Shown: positions 8,941 through 15,640, numbered from the stretch's first letter. The stretch: DNA of 18,845 bases from Candidatus Falkowbacteria bacterium RIFOXYC2_FULL_47_12 (GCA_001778285.1 MFGL01000035.1:1-18845), one strand, 5' to 3'. A program made the numbers and translations. Notes: generated by a model from the letters alone, not told the origin.

Positions 8941-8968
8941 TCGCCCCGTGCACGGGCGGTTTTATTTT
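8941..8968 (+). promoter_or_regulatory. terminator-like hairpin in the typA leader
   Basis: GC-rich hairpin: T8941-G8943 pairs with C8957-G8959, C8944 bulges, and CCCG (8945-8948) pairs with CGGG (8953-8956) around a TGCA loop. TTTTATTTT (8960-8968) follows directly. It has the look of an intrinsic terminator placed six bases before the typA ATG, so it may attenuate transcription or gate initiation. Confidence 0.55.
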
Positions 8969-8974
8969 AAAAGC

Positions 8975-10768
8975 ATGGAAATTAGAAACATAGCCATTAT
9001 CGCCCACGTTGACCACGGCAAGACCACGCTCACCGATGCGCTGATGCGCCAGACCGGCATGGCGGCCGAAGGAGTGAGTATGGACAGCAACGCTTTGGAA
9101 CTTGAGCGCGGCATTACAATTTATTCCAAAAACACCTCGGTCAATTACAAGGGAACAAAAATTAACATCGTGGATACTCCGGGCCACGCCGATTTCGGCT
9201 CGGAAGTTGAGCGCGTCCTGCGCTCCATTGACTCGGTGGTATTAGTCGTTGACGCGCAGGAAGGCCCCATGCCGCAGACGCGCTTCGTGCTGAAAAAATC
9301 CCTGGAACTTGGCCTCAAGCCCATTGTGGTTTTAAATAAAATTGACAAGCCGGCCGCAGATCCTCTGCACGCGCACGAACTCGTCTACGAGCTGTTTTTG
9401 GATTTGGGCGCGACCGACGAACAATTGAATTTTACCACGCTGTATGCTATCGCGCGCGAGGGCATTGCCAAAAAAACCATTGATGGCGAGTCAAAAGATT
9501 TAAGTCCCCTGCTGGATGTTATTTTGGAGCAAGTGCCGGTTGCTTCCAGCGAGGAAAAAGCCGCCCAGCCCCTGCGCCTCCAGCCGTTCAACCTGGCCTA
9601 CGACAATTTTTTGGGCCGACTGGCAATCGGCAGAATTTATGAAGGCACTATCAGGCAGGGTATGAACGTACTGGTAAAAAATACCGCCGGCCAAACTCAT
9701 GCCGGAAAAATCACCAAGCTATTCACCTTCGCGGGGCTGAATCGCACGGCGGCGGACGAGGCAGTAGCCGGCGACATCGTCATGGTCGCGGGCCTGCCGG
9801 AAATTTTTATCGGTGAAACCATCTGCGAAAATGAAACCCAAACCGCTCTGCCGGCCATCACGATTGACGAGCCGACCATCTCTCTGAATTTTTTAATCAA
9901 TAACTCCCCGTTTGCCGGCCGAGAGGGAACCTTTGTGACCAACCGCCAGCTCAAAGAGCGGCTGGAAAAAGAGCTGGAGGTCAACGTGGGACTCAAAGTT
10001 GATTTTACTTCAACCGATCACTACAAAGTCTACGGCCGCGGTGAAATGCACATTGCCATCTTATTGGAAAACATGCGCCGCGAGGGCTTTGAGATGCAGA
10101 TTTCCCGGCCGCACGTTATCATAAAAGAAGCGGACGGACACAAACAGGAGCCGTTTGAAGAGGCAACCGTTATCGTGCCCGAGACCATGGCCGGCACCGT
10201 CATTGAAAAACTCTCCCGCCGCAAAGGCATCATGCTGGAAATGAAACCTGAACACGGCCACACTAAATTGATTTTTGAAATTCCCACGCGCGGACTTTTG
10301 GGCTACCGCAACGAGTTTGTGGTTGACACGCGCGGCGAAGGCATTCTCTACGCGCGCGTCATCGGCTTTCGGCCCTACGCCGGCGACATTGAAAAAAGCG
10401 AGCTGGGCTCCATGATTTCCATGGCGGGCGGCAAAGCGCTGGGCTTTTCGCTTTACAACCTGCAGGAACGCGGCATGCTTTACATCCCGGCCGGCGTTGA
10501 CGTCTACGAGGGACAAGTCATCGGTAATGTGGCCAAAGGCGTTGATATGGCGGTCAACCCTATTAAAGGCAAACAGCTCTCCAATATGCGCGCATCAGGC
10601 ACTGATGAGGCCATTCGCCTGACTCCCCCGCTGGAATTAACGCTTGAGCGCGGCATGAGTGTCATGAATGACGATGAGTATTTGGAAATCACGCCCAAAA
10701 GCATCCGCCTGCGCAAACAGCTTTTGACCGAAAACGAGCGCGTGCGCGCGGCGCGTAAAAAATCTTGA
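8975..10768 (+). CDS. typA: ribosome-associated translational GTPase TypA/BipA
   Basis: 597 residues, close to the usual ~605. G1 AHVDHGKTT 10-18, G2 RGITI 45-49, G3 DTPGH 67-71, G4 NKID 121-124; the EF-G-like domains follow, with the BipA-type C-terminus containing ETMAGTVIEKLSRRKG and TRGLLGYRNEF. It binds 70S ribosomes and aids large-subunit assembly and stress or low-temperature growth. The ATG at 8975 was chosen because it starts at the conserved MEIRNIAIIAHVDHGK; a longer reading would cover the promoter and leader hairpin. No Shine-Dalgarno is visible. The stop is TGA, which shows UGA is not reassigned. The stop codon overlaps the -35 box of the tRNA-Asn promoter. Confidence 0.97.
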   Translation: MEIRNIAIIAHVDHGKTTLTDALMRQTGMAAEGVSMDSNALELERGITIYSKNTSVNYKGTKINIVDTPGHADFGSEVERVLRSIDSVVLVVDAQEGPMPQTRFVLKKSLELGLKPIVVLNKIDKPAADPLHAHELVYELFLDLGATDEQLNFTTLYAIAREGIAKKTIDGESKDLSPLLDVILEQVPVASSEEKAAQPLRLQPFNLAYDNFLGRLAIGRIYEGTIRQGMNVLVKNTAGQTHAGKITKLFTFAGLNRTAADEAVAGDIVMVAGLPEIFIGETICENETQTALPAITIDEPTISLNFLINNSPFAGREGTFVTNRQLKERLEKELEVNVGLKVDFTSTDHYKVYGRGEMHIAILLENMRREGFEMQISRPHVIIKEADGHKQEPFEEATVIVPETMAGTVIEKLSRRKGIMLEMKPEHGHTKLIFEIPTRGLLGYRNEFVVDTRGEGILYARVIGFRPYAGDIEKSELGSMISMAGGKALGFSLYNLQERGMLYIPAGVDVYEGQVIGNVAKGVDMAVNPIKGKQLSNMRASGTDEAIRLTPPLELTLERGMSVMNDDEYLEITPKSIRLRKQLLTENERVRAARKKS

Positions 10769-10793
10769 CGGAACGGCTTGATTTTTATATGAT
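10765..10793 (+). promoter_or_regulatory. promoter of tRNA-Asn (first copy)
   Basis: TTGACG (10765-10770), 17 nt, TATGAT (10788-10793). Start is expected near 10800, ten bases before the mature tRNA end. The -35 box contains the TGA stop codon of typA. Confidence 0.7.
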
Positions 10794-10809
10794 GTCGGCA
10801 GAGACTCAT

Positions 10810-10881
10810 TCCCGGGTAGCTCAGCGGTAGAGCAGTTGGCTGTTAACCAATTGGTCGTCGGTCCGAATCCGACCCCGGGAG
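10810..10881 (+). tRNA. tRNA-Asn(GUU), first copy, with unusual T-loop
   Basis: 72-nt cloverleaf: acceptor TCCCGGG/CCCGGGA, D-stem GCTC/GAGC, anticodon stem GTTGG/CCAAT with loop CTGTTAA (anticodon GTT), variable TGGTC, T-stem GTCGG/CCGAC, discriminator G. CCA is not encoded. The T-loop reads TCCGAAT, so position 55 is C instead of the near-universal U that becomes pseudouridine. A second, clearly different tRNA-Asn(GUU) with a normal T-loop lies at 15885-15956. Confidence 0.93.
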
Positions 10882-10909
10882 CAAAACCATTTTTTACTAA
10901 ATTTTTTGT

Positions 10910-11032
10910 ATGGCGAAACGAAGAACCGGGGTCGGCAAAATGAAAAGAACGCACTCCCCTAAAACCGCGAAGCGGCGCGCAATCAAAAAAGCCATGCTTG
11001 AGGCAAGAGCCGCCAAAAAAAAACGCCGCTAA
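10910..11032 (+). CDS. 40-aa highly basic protein
   Basis: Reading frame starting MAKRRTGVGKMKRTHSPK and ending EARAAKKKRR then TAA. Eighteen of 40 residues are Lys or Arg and only one is acidic. There is no signal or membrane segment. The composition fits a small ribosome-associated or nucleic-acid-binding protein; it does not match any ribosomal protein I can name. It follows tRNA-Asn by 28 nt and precedes a terminator, so the two are probably one transcript. No Shine-Dalgarno is visible. The repeated AKRRAIKKAMLEARAAKKKRR-like helix would be amphipathic and positively charged. Confidence 0.6.
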   Translation: MAKRRTGVGKMKRTHSPKTAKRRAIKKAMLEARAAKKKRR

Positions 11033-11055
11033 CGTGTATCGGCCAATGTCAAGCA

Positions 11056-11095
11056 AACAAAAAACAGCCCCGAAGTTCGGGACTGTTTTTGTTGT
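11056..11095. terminator. bidirectional terminator between the 40-aa gene and the cold-shock gene
   Basis: AAAAACAG, mismatch, CCCGA, short loop, TCGGG, mismatch, CTGTTTTT. With T runs on both strands it serves the plus-strand tRNA/40-aa transcript and the convergent minus-strand cold-shock gene. Confidence 0.85.
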
Positions 11096-11106
11096 GTAAC
11101 AAAGTT

Positions 11107-11301
11107 TTACGCTTTGGTCACGTGGACCGCGGCACTGCCTTTGGGCGTCTGTTCGGTCTCAAACGTGACCGCGTCGCCTTCTTTCAACTCGGAAAACTCA
11201 ACGCCTTCTAGGCTGTTGGCGTGAAAAAATAAATCATTCGCGCCTTCTTGAGCGATAAAACCGAAGTTTTTGTCGGTCAATTTTTTGATGGTTCCTTGCA
11301 T
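11107..11301 (-). CDS. cold-shock domain protein (CspA family)
   Basis: 64-residue single cold-shock domain, slightly shorter than the typical 66-70. RNP1-like NFGFIAQ (12-18) and RNP2-like DLFFHAN (28-34), the EGVEF..L.EGDAVTFE block and a C-terminal AAVHVTKA strand. It binds single-stranded RNA/DNA and melts structure, acting as RNA chaperone or antiterminator. The window contains several terminator-like leader hairpins that such a protein could influence; that link is inference. A leader of about 78 nt separates its promoter from the ATG, in keeping with cold-shock mRNAs that carry regulatory leaders. Confidence 0.93.
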   Translation of the reverse strand: MQGTIKKLTDKNFGFIAQEGANDLFFHANSLEGVEFSELKEGDAVTFETEQTPKGSAAVHVTKA

Positions 11302-11385
11302 GTGAATGTAAAGATAGTTAAATTAAATAAACACCAAGAAGTAGAAATTCGACTCTATCTCTACACTTTTAGTATTTGTTACCCA

Positions 11386-11414
11386 ACACTACCATAAAAA
11401 AATTATTCTGTCAA
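11386..11414 (-). promoter_or_regulatory. promoter of the cold-shock gene
   Basis: Minus strand TTGACA (11414-11409), 17 nt, TAGTGT (11391-11386) preceded by TGG (extended -10). The perfect -35 and extended element compensate for the poor -10. Start near 11379. Confidence 0.6.
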
Positions 11415-11417
11415 TGG

Positions 11418-11446
11418 TACGCGCCAAACGTGTACGCGCCAAACGG
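11418..11446. repeat. short tandem direct repeat between divergent promoters
   Basis: GTACGCGCCAAACG occurs at 11418-11431 and again at 11433-11446, one base apart. It lies between the divergent promoters of the cold-shock gene and the 75-aa gene, just upstream of both -35 boxes, so it could be a protein-binding site. Confidence 0.6.
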
Positions 11447-11470
11447 ATGCTTCGGCATGGCTCGTACGTA

Positions 11471-11498
11471 TTGACTTTTTGAATAATAAGCACATACT
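11471..11498 (+). promoter_or_regulatory. promoter of the 75-aa gene, leaderless
   Basis: TTGACT (11471-11476), 16 nt, CATACT (11493-11498). The expected start (about 11505-11507) falls on the ATG at 11507, so the message would be leaderless. Confidence 0.6.
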
Positions 11499-11506
11499 AA
11501 CTGGGC

Positions 11507-11734
11507 ATGACTACCAAAGAACAATTTTTAAGCGAACATAACAGATTATCGCCTCTCAACTTGCGGGCGACCATAATCATGCTTGCCCGCTTCAAAACAG
11601 ACAAGCCGGCGCTCTTTAAAAGCAGCGACTGGCCAATTGATAAAATCCGCCGACCGTTTATTCTGTGGCTCACTTCCCTGACTAAGGCGCAAAAGGAAGA
11701 AATGAGCGCCGCGCGGGAAGGTAAAGCATCTTGA
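11507..11734 (+). CDS. 75-aa hypothetical soluble protein
   Basis: No membrane segment or signal peptide. Sequence features: LSPLNLRATIIMLARFKTD (14-32), KSSDWPIDKIRRPFILWL (38-55) and a charged tail. The Trp/Pro-rich centre suggests a small folded domain rather than a random frame. I do not recognise the family. It has its own promoter, which places the start of the RNA at the ATG, and a perfect terminator 22 nt after the stop, so it is a monocistronic unit. Confidence 0.7.
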   Translation: MTTKEQFLSEHNRLSPLNLRATIIMLARFKTDKPALFKSSDWPIDKIRRPFILWLTSLTKAQKEEMSAAREGKAS

Positions 11735-11755
11735 TGAGCACAAACTGCCAAAACA

Positions 11756-11796
11756 AAAAATACCGGCTTACATCATCTCTGTAAGCCGGTATTTTT
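11756..11796. terminator. bidirectional intrinsic terminator
   Basis: Perfect hairpin: AAAAATACCGGCTTACA (11756-11772), loop TCATCTC, TGTAAGCCGGTATTTTT (11780-11796). It serves both the 75-aa gene (plus) and the bactofilin-like gene (minus, ending at 11818). Confidence 0.93.
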
Positions 11797-11817
11797 GTAC
11801 GCAGATGCCAATAAAAT

Positions 11818-12996
11818 TTACCCTTCCAATTCTTTGTACACCGCCCGCTTGTGCAAAACCGCACCGCCGAACGCCCAGAAGAATGCCAAAATGCCGACAA
11901 GCCAGCCGACGAAAGGAATGATGAAAATAATCGCGGCGACAACGATGCCGATGACAACCAGCCAGTAAAGTGAAAGTTTCCATTTAAACCAGCGCGCCAG
12001 AAGCGCGCCAATACCGATGGCGCCGAGCACTTTCATCAGCATGCACACGGCCACAAACAAAACACCGACCAGAAGCGCCAAGGGAATGCCGACAACGGTG
12101 ATGAGCAACAACACAATCGCAACCGGTGTAACCACCGCCGCGACAAAACCCCAGCCCAATGACGCGCCCGGCCGCTCAAGCATCACGTCAAGCGTAGTGC
12201 GCACCTGCCGCGGGAAAAAGCTGATTAAAACCAAGCCGATGATAATGCCGCCAATCACACCCCACAAAAGCCAAATCATACCAAACGCGGCGAAGAATCC
12301 CTTTGCCTGCTGTTGCGCCGTTCCCTGATTGAATTTTGGTTCCATAACGACGGTCTGGCCGCTGACTGTGGCGCCGTCGGCAATAGTCGCTTCGGTGCCT
12401 TCATAGTACGAAAGATTCCCCACAATGGCTGCGCCGGAGCGCAGGCTAACGGCCGGAGCGTTTTTTTGGCTGCGCTGTTTTTGAGTATAAAAAATAACAT
12501 CGCCTTTCACTTCATTATTGACCGCAAGCGAGGCGCCGAAGAATTGAATATCGCCGCCCACCGGACCGTCGGCGCGCAGAGTCGCGCCAAAGGCCAAAAT
12601 ATTGCTGCCGACTACAGCCGCGTTATTGATACTAATCGCCGAACCGGCCACGGTCATGCCGCCACCGACTGTGCCGTTGACCGAGAGTTCAGACGCGGCC
12701 GCGCGCACGTCGCCTGAAACCACGCCGTTGATCGTCACGGATGAGCCGGCGCAAATCACGTCGCCCGAAACCGTGCCGTTGACAGTTACGGTCGCGCCGG
12801 CGCAAAATAAATCGCCATTGACCGTACCGTCAACTACGATTTGTGAACCCGCGGCATACAGATTGCCGGAAACAGTTTCGGTTTTTTCCACTATCACGTT
12901 ACTGCCGTGCCGCAGGCCGAACGCCTGAGCGGCGGCAAAAGGGGTGACGAGCATGACGGCCAAAGCCGCAACGCCTGCCAGAAATTTCCAGCGCAT
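11818..12996 (-). CDS. secreted/membrane protein with bactofilin-like beta-solenoid repeats
   Basis: 392 residues. A signal peptide covers about 1-25 (MRWKFLAGVAALAVMLVTPF, cleavage after AAAQA). Residues 33-215 are short repeats of the type G-S-x-V-x-V-x-G-T-V-x-G-D (for example DGTVNGDLFCAGATVTVNG), typical of the polymer-forming bactofilin (DUF583) beta-helix. About 232-375 hold four membrane helices separated by an ERPGASLGWG loop. Unlike classical cytoplasmic bactofilins, the solenoid follows a signal peptide, so it should lie outside the membrane with a C-terminal membrane anchor. It starts 18 nt after the Cache protein stop, so the two form an operon. Possible role in envelope or surface structure; inferred only. 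Confidence 0.88.
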   Translation of the reverse strand: MRWKFLAGVAALAVMLVTPFAAAQAFGLRHGSNVIVEKTETVSGNLYAAGSQIVVDGTVNGDLFCAGATVTVNGTVSGDVICAGSSVTINGVVSGDVRAAASELSVNGTVGGGMTVAGSAISINNAAVVGSNILAFGATLRADGPVGGDIQFFGASLAVNNEVKGDVIFYTQKQRSQKNAPAVSLRSGAAIVGNLSYYEGTEATIADGATVSGQTVVMEPKFNQGTAQQQAKGFFAAFGMIWLLWGVIGGIIIGLVLISFFPRQVRTTLDVMLERPGASLGWGFVAAVVTPVAIVLLLITVVGIPLALLVGVLFVAVCMLMKVLGAIGIGALLARWFKWKLSLYWLVVIGIVVAAIIFIIPFVGWLVGILAFFWAFGGAVLHKRAVYKELEG

Positions 12997-13014
12997 AAAG
13001 AGATTTTAATAAAA

Positions 13015-13572
13015 TTACCTAATATCACTGACGTAGTAGCCGGTGCCCACCACCCAGTCAAAGGGAGCGAAGTACAGGCTGTAGGAGCGTTTCGCCAGCG
13101 GCGTTGTCTGGCCCTGCTTGGGATACCAGTAGTTGGCATATCCGCCGCCGGGCTGCTGGCCGGCAGTTAAAATTTTCTGCACATACTTTATGCCATTCAT
13201 TTCCGCGTCCGCGCGATTTTTTCCCTCCACGCTTGCGTCGCCATACAAAACAACGTTAGTCCCATCACTCGTATCGGCCCAAAAGTAGCCGCCATCGCCA
13301 TAGGTCGTGTTGCGCAAAACATCCTCGCCCACGCGCTCGGCATACGCCAATGCGATTTCGCCCCGCTGGGATCGGTCATAGAGTGCCTGCAGAGCGCCGA
13401 CAGCCGTCTGCACCTCTGATTTAATAAGCTCGTCCTGTTTTGCCAGCGCAATGCGGCGCGCATTGTCTGTTATCATGTACGTTGAAGCGGCCAGCGCCAC
13501 AACCAAAAATAAAAGCAACACCCACACTGATAAAGGCAAATTTGTCAGCGACGTCGTCGTATTTTTTTTCAT
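13015..13572 (-). CDS. membrane-anchored stand-alone single-Cache (sCache_2-like) sensor
   Basis: 185 residues from the ATG at 13572; an ATG two codons earlier (13578) is the alternative. One N-terminal membrane helix (about 14-34), a helical linker (to about 85), then an extracytoplasmic Cache domain: GDGGYFWADTSDGTNVVLYG and EGKNRADAEMNG to GGYANYWYPKQG and YFAPFDWVVGTGYYVSDI. That is the core of the periplasmic sensor found in chemoreceptors. In those proteins a second helix, HAMP and a signalling domain follow; here the protein stops right after the Cache fold. So it is either a stand-alone ligand-binding protein or a truncated receptor. It is co-transcribed with the bactofilin-like protein. 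Confidence 0.85.
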   Translation of the reverse strand: MKKNTTTSLTNLPLSVWVLLLFLVVALAASTYMITDNARRIALAKQDELIKSEVQTAVGALQALYDRSQRGEIALAYAERVGEDVLRNTTYGDGGYFWADTSDGTNVVLYGDASVEGKNRADAEMNGIKYVQKILTAGQQPGGGYANYWYPKQGQTTPLAKRSYSLYFAPFDWVVGTGYYVSDIR

Positions 13573-13587
13573 ACACATGTATCCCGC

Positions 13588-13654
13588 AGTCTCCGCTTAA
13601 ACAAGCGAGTAAAGACTGATAGGCCTCCTTAATTAATAAATTTTATATATTATA
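13588..13654 (-). promoter_or_regulatory. promoter and structured leader of the Cache gene
   Basis: On the minus strand TGG then TATAAT (13654-13649) forms a perfect extended -10 without a clear -35. In the leader an AAGGAGG (13630-13624) lies far from the ATG. Between the two sits a hairpin AGTCT..CGCTT loop AAGCG..AGACT (13617-13588). Folding of the hairpin would bring the Shine-Dalgarno within about 15 unpaired nucleotides of the start codon. Confidence 0.55.
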
Positions 13655-13722
13655 CCATATTTTAACAAAAAAAGCATTATACTTGTGTACAACTTCCTCA
13701 TAATGAAAGAAATGGCGATTTA

Positions 13723-13751
13723 TTGGCGTATTTCTTATAGAGGCATATACT
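13723..13751 (+). promoter_or_regulatory. promoter of the ECF sigma operon, near-leaderless
   Basis: TTGGCG (13723-13728), 17 nt, TATACT (13746-13751). Start is expected at about 13758-13760, directly before the ATG at 13761. This is a housekeeping-type promoter, not an obvious ECF-type self-recognised one. Confidence 0.65.
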
Positions 13752-13760
13752 GAAGCTACG

Positions 13761-14351
13761 ATGACTGCTATTGAAAACATTGACAAAAAAAGCGACGAGG
13801 AGCTCGTAGCCCTGACTTTGCGCGATCAGGACTTTTTTGCGTATTTGATGCGCCGCTACGAAACAAAACTTTTGCGCTACATCCGCCGCATCTCCGGCGT
13901 CAGTTTGGAAGAGGCCGAAGACATTTTGCAAGATTCTTTTATAAAAATTTACCAAAATCTCAACGGCTTTGACCGCTCGCTGAAATTTTCCTCATGGGCG
14001 TATCGCATCACCCATAACCAGGTCATCTCGCACTTCCGCAAAAGCCAGGCCCGGCCGCAAACCAACGCTTTTGATACTGAATTATTGGAAACGCTCGCCT
14101 CTGATATGGACAGCGCGCGCGACATTGACGTGAAACTCTTGCGCGAACGCTTAGAAAAAATTCTGGAAAAAATAGACATCAAGTATCGCGAGGTTTTGAT
14201 TTTAAAATACTTTGAAGAAAAAGACTACCAGGAAATCTCTGACATTATGCAAAAACCCATGGGCACTGTGGCGACGCTTTTAAGCCGGGCCAAACGGCTC
14301 CTAAAGACTGAATTAACTAACCTGAACATTCCCTATGAGCGATTTAATTAA
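13761..14351 (+). CDS. ECF-type sigma-70 family RNA polymerase sigma factor
   Basis: 196 residues with only regions 2 and 4. Region 2 is at about 25-98: YLMRRYETKLLRYIRRISG, the EEAEDILQDSFIKIYQN core and FSSWAYRITHNQVISHFRK, which cover core binding and -10 recognition. Region 4 is at about 131-186: REVLILKYFEEKDYQEISDIM then PMGTVATLLSRAKRLLK, the helix-turn-helix for -35 recognition. The gene overlaps the next one by 17 nt, the common arrangement of ECF sigma factor and membrane anti-sigma factor. It probably redirects RNA polymerase to envelope-related genes on an external signal. Confidence 0.93.
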   Translation: MTAIENIDKKSDEELVALTLRDQDFFAYLMRRYETKLLRYIRRISGVSLEEAEDILQDSFIKIYQNLNGFDRSLKFSSWAYRITHNQVISHFRKSQARPQTNAFDTELLETLASDMDSARDIDVKLLRERLEKILEKIDIKYREVLILKYFEEKDYQEISDIMQKPMGTVATLLSRAKRLLKTELTNLNIPYERFN

Positions 14352-15066
14352 AAAAACGCTTGAAGCTATCAAGCAAAAAAACATTACGCCCACCCCCCGC
14401 TGGCAGTTTCTGCTCAAAGATTCCTTCGTGTGGGCCGGCGCCGGCATCACGCTCGTGCTGGGAAGCTTAGCCGTGCCGGTTATTATTCACATGCTCGTCA
14501 CCAACGACTGGGACGTCTACGAGTACCTTGACGGCTCATTCGGACAATTTATCCTGCTTACTCTGCCCTACTTTTGGATTGTGTTTTTACTGCTGTTCAT
14601 CGCGCTCGCCTACTACAACATCCGCCACACCAAAGGCGGCTACCGCTACAGCATATTTTACGTGAGCGCCGGCAGTATCGCGGTCAGTCTTTTGCTCGGC
14701 GCCGCGCTCTACGGCGCGGGACTGGGACAGGTAATTGATGAGACGTTCGCGCAAAACGTACCCTTCTACGAAGAATTTGCGCGCCCGCGCCATTTTCTAT
14801 GGCTGCAGGATAAACACGGGCTTTTGGCCGGCACCATTGTTGAGATACGCGATGACGCGCACTTTAACCTTATGGATTTCAGAAATAAAAATTGGGAGGT
14901 ATCCTACCGGATGCCCGTGATGCGCCAGCCGTTGCCGTTTGTGCAAAATGGCATCCGCGTCCGCGCCATCGGCCGGCGCATTGACGATACGCATTTTGAC
15001 GCGCGTATGCTCGCGCCGTTCAATCCCCCGCTCGGCGGCTGGATAATGGAAGGCATTGAACGCTGA
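14335..15066 (+). CDS. three-helix membrane protein, candidate anti-sigma factor
   Basis: 243 residues: a short cytoplasmic N-terminus (1-32), membrane helices at about 33-54, 71-94 and 106-130, and a C-terminal domain (about 150-243) with beta-strand pattern LLAGTIVEIRDDAHFNLMDF, IRVRAIGRRIDDTHFDARML, reminiscent of a small OB-like barrel. With an odd number of helices the C-terminal domain should be outside. No classical anti-sigma zinc motif (HxxxCxxC) is present. The assignment rests on position: it overlaps the sigma gene by 17 nt and is translationally coupled. It could instead be a membrane protein merely co-regulated with the sigma factor. Confidence 0.7.
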   Translation: MSDLIKKTLEAIKQKNITPTPRWQFLLKDSFVWAGAGITLVLGSLAVPVIIHMLVTNDWDVYEYLDGSFGQFILLTLPYFWIVFLLLFIALAYYNIRHTKGGYRYSIFYVSAGSIAVSLLLGAALYGAGLGQVIDETFAQNVPFYEEFARPRHFLWLQDKHGLLAGTIVEIRDDAHFNLMDFRNKNWEVSYRMPVMRQPLPFVQNGIRVRAIGRRIDDTHFDARMLAPFNPPLGGWIMEGIER

Positions 15067-15147
15067 GATTATGAAAGAAAAAAATTTTTGGCTGCGTAGT
15101 AGAAAATAGAAAGCGCTTACTTACATTAACAAACTATTATTTTCTCT

Positions 15148-15600
15148 ATGCAAAACAAAACTCTCTCACTCGCCGCGGCTGCGGTAGCCGTGGTGGCAAC
15201 CACGGCTATTGTGACCGGCGCTGCGTATGCGGATAATTCTTCCAAATTCGCGGAAATGCATCAGGCCATGCAAAGCGGTGATTTTGCCAAAGCCAACAGC
15301 CTGCACGCTGAATTAGGCCTGCCAGATATGAAACAAATGCACGGCCGGGGTATGAAGACAGGCTGGGGAATGGGGGCGTTCGGCGACTTTGCCAAAGATA
15401 CTGCTCTCAAAGCGGCTGTTGAGGCCGGCGATTATAGCGCGTTCAAAACCGCCGTTGAGGCACGAAGTCCGCTCAGCTACATCACTGCCGGCAACTTCGC
15501 TGAATACGCTGACGCCTACAAAGCAGCCGAAAGCAAAGACTTTGGCAAAATGCAAACGTTCATGCAAAAGTATGGACCGGCACGGGCGACACAAAAATAA
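15148..15600 (+). CDS. small secreted protein, probable target or partner of the ECF system
   Basis: 150 residues with a clear signal peptide (1-28, cleavage after AYA). The mature part is helical and contains repeated units of the kind MQSGDFAKAN, VEAGDYSAFK and AESKDFGKMQ, plus a His/Met/Gly-rich stretch QMHGRGMKTGWGMG (64-76) that could bind metal. Secreted helical proteins of this kind resemble Spy/CpxP-like envelope-stress proteins in overall style, but I cannot assign homology. It lies 81 nt after the candidate anti-sigma gene. That gap lacks a normal housekeeping promoter, so expression by read-through or from an ECF promoter is possible. A terminator follows at 15641. Confidence 0.75.
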   Translation: MQNKTLSLAAAAVAVVATTAIVTGAAYADNSSKFAEMHQAMQSGDFAKANSLHAELGLPDMKQMHGRGMKTGWGMGAFGDFAKDTALKAAVEAGDYSAFKTAVEARSPLSYITAGNFAEYADAYKAAESKDFGKMQTFMQKYGPARATQK

Positions 15601-15640
15601 ACACAAATAGACAATTCACCCCATGTTAGCAGGGGAGCAC

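Noticed and set aside
8891..8974. Longer typA start at 8891
   Set aside because: The region is promoter and leader hairpin; conserved TypA begins at MEIRNIAIIAHVDHGK (8975).
11418..11446. CRISPR array
   Set aside because: Only two near-adjacent 14-bp copies with no spacers and no cas genes in the window.
13588..13630. Leader of the Cache gene as a known riboswitch
   Set aside because: The hairpin and purine-rich segment do not match the cores of c-di-GMP, guanidine, preQ1, ZTP or fluoride switches as I remember them.
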